64,000 nucleotides of DNA, from positions 1 through 64,000 of the forward strand of contig JBBREK010000001.1 of assembly GCA_038203025.1 (NCBI GenBank), read 5' to 3'. Each line of letters starts with the position of its first letter. Positions within the stretch are counted from its first letter, which is position 1. The notes beneath the pieces are model-generated. The model was not told the DNA's origin. It was given only the letters and a program-made list of their open reading frames with translations, and made no database searches. Of the stretch, positions 58,225 through 64,000 are shown in pieces. This DNA comes from UBA11346 sp038203025. Its GTDB lineage: Bacteria > Planctomycetota > UBA11346. Position numbers and translations under genes: made by a program.

Positions 58225-61200
58225 ATGCCAGTCGTCGACCCCGTTGACCCCGCCGATTTTCGCACGCCCCCGCCCGGCTACGGCGAGGTGCCGTTCTGGT
58301 GGTGGAACGGCGACCATCTCGATCCGGCGCGGCTGCGCTGGCAGCTCGACCGCCTGGCTGGCTGCGGCGTGTCGGGCGTGCAGATCAACTACGCGCACGC
58401 CCCGCATGGCGGTGGCGGCTACGGCCTGACCTACCCCAGCGATCCGCCGCTGTTCTCCGAGGCCTGGTGGCGGGTGTGGGACGACACCGTCGAGGCCTGC
58501 CGCGAGCGCGGCCTGCGCATCGGCCTCAGCGATTACACCCTGGCCTGGCCCGGCAACGGCCAGTGGGTCGATCGCATCGCCGCCGATCCGGCCTTCCGTG
58601 GCGCCGTGCTGCGCCATCGCCTCGCGACGGTCGCCGACGGGGCGGTGTTCGTCGACGAGTTGCCGTACGATCCGCTATGTGTGCGCGCCTATCCGCTACA
58701 CGGTGCCGTGGCCGACGGCGCCGCTGGCCGCGATCTCGGTGCCTCCCGCAGCCAACGATGGACCAGTCCGCCCGGCGCCTGGCTGGTGGTCGCGCTGTGG
58801 CCCGAGCCGGTTGCGCAGTCGCTCGATCCGCTGCATCCGCAGCTCGGGCGACGGGTGGTCGAGGAACACTTCCAGCGCTTCGTCGACCGCCTGCCGCCAG
58901 CCTCGGCCGGCGCTCTCGACTACTTCTTCCAGGACGAGTTGATGTTCGGCCTCGGCAACGGCAGACCGTGGTCGTCGCATCTGCCGGCGGCCTTCCGCGC
59001 GCGGAATGGCTACGACCTCATCCCCGAACTGCCGGCGCTGGTCGCCGACCTCGGCCAGCACAGCGCCAAGGTGCGTCTCGACTGCGCCGACGCCGCAGCG
59101 CAGCTGATGGAGGATGGCTACTTCCGTCCCATCCATGCCTGGCACGCACAGCGCGGCATGACCTACGGCTGCGACCAGCTTGGTCGCGGCACCCAGCCGC
59201 AGCGCTACGGCGGCTACATGCGTGCGATTCGCTGGTTCAGCGCCCCCGGCCACGATACGCCGGGGGTCGGCGCCGATCTGGTCAAGGGCAAGGTGTCGAG
59301 CTCGATCGCCCACCTCAACCGTCGGCCGCGCGTCTGGCTGGAGGGTTACCACAGCGCCGGCTGGGGCATGGAGCCGGCCCGCATCCTTGATGCGACGGTG
59401 CGCAACTTCGCCTACGGCTGCTCGCTGCTCAGCCTGCACGGCCTGTACTACAGCACGCATGGCAGCCACTGGGAGTGGGCGCCGCCGTGCTACCACTTCC
59501 GCATGCCCTATTGGCGCGACTTCGCCGACGGTCTGCGCGGCGTCGAACGGCTGAGCTGGCTGCTGACCCGCGGCGTGCACCGCTGCGACGTCGCCGTGCT
59601 TTACCCGGTCGCGGCCCTCGACAGCGGCCTGGCCGACAGCCCCGAGCCCGCCTTCGCCGCCATCCGCCACTTGGTCGAGCAGGGTTGCGACGCCGACTTC
59701 ATCGATGACGGGGCGCTGGCCGAGGCGCAGGTCGTTGACGGAGTGCTGGCGGCGGCCGACGAGCGCTTCCGCGTCCTTGTCCTGGCCGACGCCGTGGCCA
59801 TGCGTCACGCCGCGCTGGAGCGCGCCGCTGAATTTGCCCGGGCCGGCGGGCTGGTCGTGCTGCTCGGCCGTCCACCGCGGGCGAGCGAACGGCAGGGGGA
59901 TGGCGATGCGGTGGTGGCGGCGCTGGCGGCGGAGATCGCCGGCCACGGCGTTCAAGCCGACAGTCCCGCCGCGGCGTTGGCGGCGATCAGCGCGCGCATC
60001 CCGCGCGACTGCGTGCCGGCGGCGTCGGCCCTGGTCCTGCACCGCGCCTGCGACGACCTCGACCTGTGGCTGCTGGTCGGGGCGCGGCCCGGCGCCGCGT
60101 TTGAGCTGCGCGCGGTCGGCGCGGTCGAGCTGTGGGATCCGTGGACCGGCGCCATCGCGCCGCTGGCTGACGCGGTCTGCGGCCCGCACACCACGAGCCT
60201 CCGCCTGCCACCGACCCCGGTGCCACACGACGCCTGGATCGTGGTGGTGCGGCATGGTCCGCCACCGGTGGCGGAGGTCGCGCCGACGGCGCAGCCGGTG
60301 GTGGTCACCAGCACGTCGCTCGAAGGGCCCTGGGAGTTCCAGCTCGAACCGACCCTCGATAACCAGTGGGGCGACTTCCGCCTGCCAATCAGCGAGGCGA
60401 TGATCGGCGCCGAGGCACGCCAGCTGGAGGTGCAGAAGGCGGACGGTTCGTGGCGTACCGCCACTTGCGGCTTCGGGCCGCAGGCATGGCGACTCGAGGT
60501 GCCGGAGGGGGTCGATGCGGCCGCGGCGCTGAGCGCCGTGCTCGCCGCCGCCCACGTCGATCCGGCGCGATCCCTGGCGGTCGGCGGTCGTGACCTGCCG
60601 TGGGCGGCGCAGGAGTTCTCGTGGCGCTGGGGCGTCGAGGGCCAACCCGGCAGCCAGGGCTATCACGGGCTCAAGGGCGTGCTCAGCGATGAGGTGCTGG
60701 CGCTCGGCGTGCGGGCGGCTGACCCGCCGGCCTACCTGTGGAGCGAGGCCGAGCTGCAGCCTGGCGGCATCCAGACACGGCTGCTGTGGACGACACTGCA
60801 TGCACCCGGCGGCGCCGTCGCCCGCGTCCAGGTCGGCGGCCTGGTGCCGACTGGCATGTGGCTGGACGGCCGGCCGATCGCAGCCGGGGCGCGCGTGACG
60901 GTGGGTGACGGCGCCCGTCTGGTCCTGCGCTACGACGGCGTCGGGCGTAGCCATGTCGTGCTGCGTCGCGAGCTGGCTCCGGCTGCGCGTCGTCCGCTGG
61001 CGAGTTCGTGGTGGTGCGATGACGCCGTGCTGCCGTGGGCGGTGGAACCACATGGCGGGGAGATGGTCTGCCGCTGCCTCGCCCCGCCCGGCCTCGTCGG
61101 CTTCACCCTGATGGCGCACGGCGTGGTGGCGGCGTCCGTCGCCGGCGTGCCGGTCCCGCTGACCGAGACCGGCCGGCGTGAGGACGGGGCGCGCACCCTG

Positions 61201-61671
61201 GTCGGGACGCTGCCCCAGGCCCTACCCGAGCCGGCCGAGTTGCTCCTGCACCTGTGTACCCCGCCAGGATGGAGCGGCCTGCTCGCCCTGCCCGAGCCGG
61301 TGCGCTTCGCCACCGCCGTGGGTCGCCTGCCGGCCGGCGACTGGTCGCAAGTCGGCGTGCTACGCGACTATTCGGGCGCCGCCTGGTACCGCCGCGATCT
61401 CGACCTCGCTGAGGTCGCCGGCCGCACATGGGTCGATCTCGGGGCAGTCGGCGCCACCGCCCTGGTGCGGCTCAACGGCGAAGACATCGGCACGCTGCTC
61501 AGCACCCCCTGGCGCCTTGAACTGACCGGCCGTCTGCGTCCTGGCCGCAACCGTCTGGAGATCCGCGTCAGCAACACGCTCGCCAACCACTACCGCACAG
61601 TTCCGACCCGCTACCACGGCGACCTGGTCAGTGGGCTGCTTGGACCGGTCCGCCTGCTGCGTGAATCGTAG
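58225..61671 (+). CDS. GH106-like glycoside hydrolase (alpha-L-rhamnosidase type)
   Basis: 1,148 residues, no signal peptide. The opening PFWWWNGDHLDPARLRWQLD and GCGVSGVQINYAHAPHG match the GH106 family start, with YFFQDELMFGLG and WLEGYHSAGWGMEP placed like the catalytic acidic positions. The C-terminus ends in a GH2-like sugar-binding sandwich (WYRRDLDLAEVAGRTWVDLG, then TALVRLNGEDIGTLL, NRLEIRVSNTLANHY). It would remove rhamnose or a related deoxysugar from imported oligosaccharides. It forms a two-gene unit with the flavin reductase, under the divergent AraC regulator. Confidence 0.8.
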   Translation: MPVVDPVDPADFRTPPPGYGEVPFWWWNGDHLDPARLRWQLDRLAGCGVSGVQINYAHAPHGGGGYGLTYPSDPPLFSEAWWRVWDDTVEACRERGLRIGLSDYTLAWPGNGQWVDRIAADPAFRGAVLRHRLATVADGAVFVDELPYDPLCVRAYPLHGAVADGAAGRDLGASRSQRWTSPPGAWLVVALWPEPVAQSLDPLHPQLGRRVVEEHFQRFVDRLPPASAGALDYFFQDELMFGLGNGRPWSSHLPAAFRARNGYDLIPELPALVADLGQHSAKVRLDCADAAAQLMEDGYFRPIHAWHAQRGMTYGCDQLGRGTQPQRYGGYMRAIRWFSAPGHDTPGVGADLVKGKVSSSIAHLNRRPRVWLEGYHSAGWGMEPARILDATVRNFAYGCSLLSLHGLYYSTHGSHWEWAPPCYHFRMPYWRDFADGLRGVERLSWLLTRGVHRCDVAVLYPVAALDSGLADSPEPAFAAIRHLVEQGCDADFIDDGALAEAQVVDGVLAAADERFRVLVLADAVAMRHAALERAAEFARAGGLVVLLGRPPRASERQGDGDAVVAALAAEIAGHGVQADSPAAALAAISARIPRDCVPAASALVLHRACDDLDLWLLVGARPGAAFELRAVGAVELWDPWTGAIAPLADAVCGPHTTSLRLPPTPVPHDAWIVVVRHGPPPVAEVAPTAQPVVVTSTSLEGPWEFQLEPTLDNQWGDFRLPISEAMIGAEARQLEVQKADGSWRTATCGFGPQAWRLEVPEGVDAAAALSAVLAAAHVDPARSLAVGGRDLPWAAQEFSWRWGVEGQPGSQGYHGLKGVLSDEVLALGVRAADPPAYLWSEAELQPGGIQTRLLWTTLHAPGGAVARVQVGGLVPTGMWLDGRPIAAGARVTVGDGARLVLRYDGVGRSHVVLRRELAPAARRPLASSWWCDDAVLPWAVEPHGGEMVCRCLAPPGLVGFTLMAHGVVAASVAGVPVPLTETGRREDGARTLVGTLPQALPEPAELLLHLCTPPGWSGLLALPEPVRFATAVGRLPAGDWSQVGVLRDYSGAAWYRRDLDLAEVAGRTWVDLGAVGATALVRLNGEDIGTLLSTPWRLELTGRLRPGRNRLEIRVSNTLANHYRTVPTRYHGDLVSGLLGPVRLLRES

Positions 61672-61723
61672 CTGGTCGTCTTCTCCGCTTGCGTTGACCC
61701 ATGGAACCAGCTGAAGTCCAGAC

Positions 61724-62248
61724 ATGGAACGCCACCCCATCGCCCCCGAGGACTTCGCCTGCCGGCCGGTGCAGCTGCTGAGCGAGCGCTGGATGCTGCT
61801 GGGCAGCGGTGACGGTCCCGAGCGCTGGAACGCCATGACCGTGTCGTGGGGCGGCTTCGGCGTGATGTGGGCGATGCCGATCGCGCTGGTCACCGTCCGG
61901 CCCAGCCGCCACACCTACAGCCTGCTCGCCGCCTGTCCGGATTTCACCCTGATGGTCCTGCCTGAGCACCTGCGTCCGGCCCTCGACCTGTGCGGGCATC
62001 GCAGCGGTCGCGATGGCGATAAGTTTGCCGATGCTGGCCTGACGCCGCGTCCTGCCGTGGCTGGGCGTGCCCCCGATCTGGCCGAGGCCGAACTGTGCAT
62101 CTGCTGCCGCACCGTCGGCTGGGTCGACCTGCAGACCGCCGGTCTGGTCGACGAGATGGTGGCCCGCGTCGAGGGTCCGCCCGCCGACCAGCACCGCTGG
62201 TTCGCCGGCCGCATCATCGGCATCAGCGGCACTGCCGCGTGGAGCTAG
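61724..62248 (+). CDS. Flavin reductase-like FMN-binding protein
   Basis: 174 residues of the flavin reductase split-barrel family: RWNAMTVSWGGFGVMWAMPI and ALVTVRPSRHTYSLL give the FMN-phosphate contacts, DKFADAGLTP is the conserved mid region, and DEMVARVEG and RWFAGRIIGISG end the fold. Such proteins occur next to sugar-use genes in several phyla; its link to rhamnose or related sugars is unknown. It follows the GH106-like gene by 52 bp in the same direction. Confidence 0.8.
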   Translation: MERHPIAPEDFACRPVQLLSERWMLLGSGDGPERWNAMTVSWGGFGVMWAMPIALVTVRPSRHTYSLLAACPDFTLMVLPEHLRPALDLCGHRSGRDGDKFADAGLTPRPAVAGRAPDLAEAELCICCRTVGWVDLQTAGLVDEMVARVEGPPADQHRWFAGRIIGISGTAAWS

Positions 62249-62500
62249 TTAGCATCAGCGTCAGCATCAGCATCGCGCTGACGCGCTCCTGGAGGGGTCT
62301 CGACCCCTCCAGACCTCCCCGACCGGGCTCTGCCCTGGACCCGCAAGCCCGGCTCGCTGACGCTCACCGATTGCGCGTCCCACGTCCAGCGAGGTGTGCT
62401 CGGCTCCGGCCAAGCCTACGCCTGCGCCACCATCAGGACGTACCTTCGCGACGTACTTTCGATCCGTAGCGCCGGCGTTAGCCGGCCCGGTCGGCAGGCT
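62249..62500. other. Intergenic region with perfect hairpins
   Basis: GCGTCAGC/GCTGACGC (62258-62265/62277-62284) and a perfect 11-bp-arm hairpin CTGGAGGGGTC-TC-GACCCCTCCAG (62289-62312) lie just after the + strand unit; either could end transcription. No gene seen. Confidence 0.6.
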
Positions 62501-62511
62501 TCAGCCTGCCG
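62465..62511. repeat. REP-like twin-hairpin repeat, copy D
   Basis: 47 nt: CCGGC-GTTA-GCCGG (62472-62485) and GGCAGGCT-TC-AGCCTGCC (62493-62510). Compared with copy C, the second stem has G-C replaced by A-T on both arms, a compensatory change. The stop codon of the ligase-like gene (TGA, minus strand) is in the second loop. Confidence 0.85.
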
Positions 62512-63760
62512 CGTCGGCCGCCGTGGATTCCAAACCGCCTCGCACAGAGCCACCCAGGCTGGCCCCAAGCACCAATCCCAGGGCGGCGTGGAAGCCCATG
62601 CCCGGCGCTGCCTGCGTCGGCAATGGCTCGAAGATGGCGCAGACCACGGCCGCGACAGCCAGCCCGCAGCCGGCCTGGAAGGCTTCGGGGGCTTCGCGCC
62701 GACGCCGCCACAGCATCGCCAGTACGGTCAGGACCAAGGCCAGATGCAGGACGGCAGCAGGCAGGCCGTGCTCGGCCGCCACCGCCAGCAGCCAGTCGTG
62801 GGCGTGCGGGCAGCCACCCTGGTCGGCGAATTCATTCGGCGGACCGGGTGCCACGCGGTCGTAGGTGTCGTTCCAGGCCAATTCGAAGGCCTTGCGGTGC
62901 CCGAGGCCCAGCAACGGCCGTTCGCCGATCATCACCGTGGTGACCTGCCAGATCGGCAGGCGGCCATCCTGCCCGGCGAGCATCGAGCGCAGACGGTCGC
63001 CATCGGTCATGGCCAGTCGGGCAAGCATGGCACCACCCAGCACCACGGCGACGAGGCCGGCGACCAGCAGCCAGCGCCGTCCGCGCACCGCCAGCGCAGC
63101 GGCGAGGCCTGCCGTCCCGCCGAGGATGGCGGCCCGTGCCCCGCAGATGCCGACCCCGACCAGCCCGATCATCCGCCCGGCCCAGGCCCAGGCCGTGCCG
63201 GCCATCACCGGCACGCTCAGCGCGGCGAGGATGGCGCCGGCGAAGCCATAGCTGAGGTGGAAGGAACTGAAGCCGCGGGCATAAGCGAATCGATGCCCGT
63301 CGGGATCAATGCGCAGCGGCCCCTTGCCCAATCCGACGCAGAACTGCAGCAGGGCGACCGTCAGCGCAATGCCGCCGGTGACCACCAGGGCGCGCAAGGC
63401 GAAGCGCAGCCAGCGCGCATCGGCCGCTGCCGCGGCGACCAGGGGCACCGCCAGCCAGACGTAGGCCAAACCGCTAATGCGGTCGCAGCCCGGCTGTCCG
63501 CGCAGCCAGCCGCTGAGATTGCTGGCCAGCACCCAGGCGCCGAGGACGAGACCGACGTGCAGCGCCGGCAGCCGATGCAGCGGCGGGCGCGCCAGGATCG
63601 CTCCGACGAAGGCGACGGCGAGGCCGAACAGGCCCCACGGCGGGGTCAGGAAGATGCCGCACAGCATACCGGTGCTGCCTATCCACAGCAGCCAGCGTCC
63701 GATGACTGGTGCTGAGCGCGGCGGTGCGGCGTCGATCCGTGCGTTCCAGGCGGCGAGCAT
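62501..63760 (-). CDS. O-antigen ligase/polymerase family membrane protein (WaaL/Wzy-C type)
   Basis: 419 residues with about ten to eleven helices. The large periplasmic loop has GRLPIWQVTTVMIGERPLLG and HAHDWLLAVAAEHGLPAAVL. This H-x-x-x-L arrangement is the O-antigen ligase (Wzy_C/WaaL) signature. It could join the surface polysaccharide from the 13-23 kb operon to its lipid or core, or act as polymerase. The start at 63760 overlaps a tiny upstream ORF (TGATG). The C-terminal AADAAG and the stop lie in repeat copy D. Confidence 0.82.
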   Translation of the reverse strand: MLAAWNARIDAAPPRSAPVIGRWLLWIGSTGMLCGIFLTPPWGLFGLAVAFVGAILARPPLHRLPALHVGLVLGAWVLASNLSGWLRGQPGCDRISGLAYVWLAVPLVAAAAADARWLRFALRALVVTGGIALTVALLQFCVGLGKGPLRIDPDGHRFAYARGFSSFHLSYGFAGAILAALSVPVMAGTAWAWAGRMIGLVGVGICGARAAILGGTAGLAAALAVRGRRWLLVAGLVAVVLGGAMLARLAMTDGDRLRSMLAGQDGRLPIWQVTTVMIGERPLLGLGHRKAFELAWNDTYDRVAPGPPNEFADQGGCPHAHDWLLAVAAEHGLPAAVLHLALVLTVLAMLWRRRREAPEAFQAGCGLAVAAVVCAIFEPLPTQAAPGMGFHAALGLVLGASLGGSVRGGLESTAADAAG

Positions 63761-63849
63761 CAGGCGGTCACCTGCTGTTCACATAGCACGGCCAGCTGAA
63801 GGTTCCGCCTCAGCCTGATGATTCCGACGATCTTCGTGGGGCGGCTCAT
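63760..63849 (-). CDS. Possible 29-residue peptide ORF
   Basis: MSRPTKIVGIIRLRRNLQLA and on to a TGA that overlaps the ligase start (TGATG); its own ATG overlaps the PIN-protein stop (ATGA). Basic composition. It is too short for homology, and could be a leader or a remnant; the two precise overlaps are the only support. Confidence 0.3.
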   Translation of the reverse strand: MSRPTKIVGIIRLRRNLQLAVLCEQQVTA

Positions 63850-64000
63850 GTAGTGGCGTCCGGCTCGGTGATGTGCGGCTCGTCCCAGAAGGGGATGAAG
63901 TCCTTGCGATTGAGGGTCCAGATGCACGCGGCGCCGGCGCGCCGGAGGCAGACGACATGTAATGCGTCGTGCACCGCGCCGCCGCTACGACCGGCAGCAG
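63846..64000 (-). CDS. PIN-domain (VapC-like) ribonuclease, 5' end beyond the window
   Basis: Partial; the last ~51 residues are present. AVHDALHVVCLRRAGAACIW then TLNRKDFIPFW match the C-terminal half of PIN domains (the D-A-L-H motif and a late T-x-x-x-x-D-F acidic position). Such proteins are usually type II toxins cutting tRNA or other RNA, with an antitoxin upstream. That part lies right of the window, so toxin status is inferred. Confidence 0.65.
   Translation of the reverse strand, partial: AAGRSGGAVHDALHVVCLRRAGAACIWTLNRKDFIPFWDEPHITEPDATT

Noticed and set aside
58696..61119. 807-codon minus-strand frame
   Set aside because: Antisense to the GH106-like gene; sequence is low-complexity Arg/Ala/Gly without motifs.

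Overview
This is a GC-rich (roughly 70% by eye), densely coded bacterial window with no rRNA, tRNA, CRISPR array or recognisable transposase. Several families suggest Planctomycetota or another PVC lineage: a huge coiled-coil protein with three N-terminal membrane segments (DUF4175-like) followed by a secreted squalene-cyclase-repeat protein, a eukaryote-like UDPGP-family pyrophosphorylase, Ser/Thr kinases with zinc ribbons, and a Lys-rich HU. That placement is an inference from family content. The classical menaquinone genes menA/menC/menE and an outer-surface polysaccharide locus point to a Gram-negative-type respiring bacterium.

Layout. 2-9439 (+): a truncated hypothetical protein, murQ (cell-wall recycling), the coiled-coil membrane protein, the squalene-cyclase-repeat protein, an exported unknown and a hemH-type ferrochelatase with a Cys-rich insertion. 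9575-12602 (-): menA-menC-menE, joined by 4-nt overlaps. 12656-13249 (+): a trypsin-fold-like protein apparently without catalytic residues. 13268-22930 (-): a ten-gene surface-polysaccharide operon with somewhat lower GC and nearly every junction overlapping. Its order is epimerase, DegT aminotransferase, hexapeptide acyltransferase, HisH-like, HisF-like, WbpG-like amidotransferase, glycosyltransferase, Wzx flippase and two more glycosyltransferases. By analogy with Pseudomonas/Bordetella O-antigen genes, WbpG with HisH2/HisF2 would turn a diacetamido-uronic acid into its uronamide.

23353-29380: housekeeping and catabolic genes, namely nudix, small unknowns, a zincin metallopeptidase, a cysteine desulfurase, a GH29 fucosidase with divergent AraC regulator, and a second AraC. 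29381-36700: hisB carrying a 24-residue Ser/Gly repeat, UDPGP pyrophosphorylase, HU, cdsA, an exported STN-like protein and an ABC-F ATPase. 36962-45445 (+): a 2,827-residue cyclic beta-1,2-glucan synthase (NdvB/Cgs). 45603-56154 (-): three membrane Ser/Thr kinases plus a Cu(+) P-type ATPase with an anchored partner. 56412-62248: cysM, an AraC regulator divergent from a GH106-like rhamnosidase, and a flavin reductase. 62501 to the right edge (-): a WaaL-like ligase/polymerase, a 29-codon ORF and a truncated PIN-domain protein.

The most unusual pattern is in the DNA between and at the ends of genes. Palindromic elements repeatedly form gene termini. A family with core GGGCTGAAGCCC occurs at 5894, 13255, 34881 and 62465. 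One copy encodes the start of a signal peptide, and two others supply stop codons in hairpin loops. A different twin hairpin supplies the stop of a 1,289-residue kinase, and a 119-bp palindromic region replaces the junction between the first gene and murQ. Two of the family copies differ by a compensatory base-pair change. A second 28-bp family occurs at 24493 and 31737.
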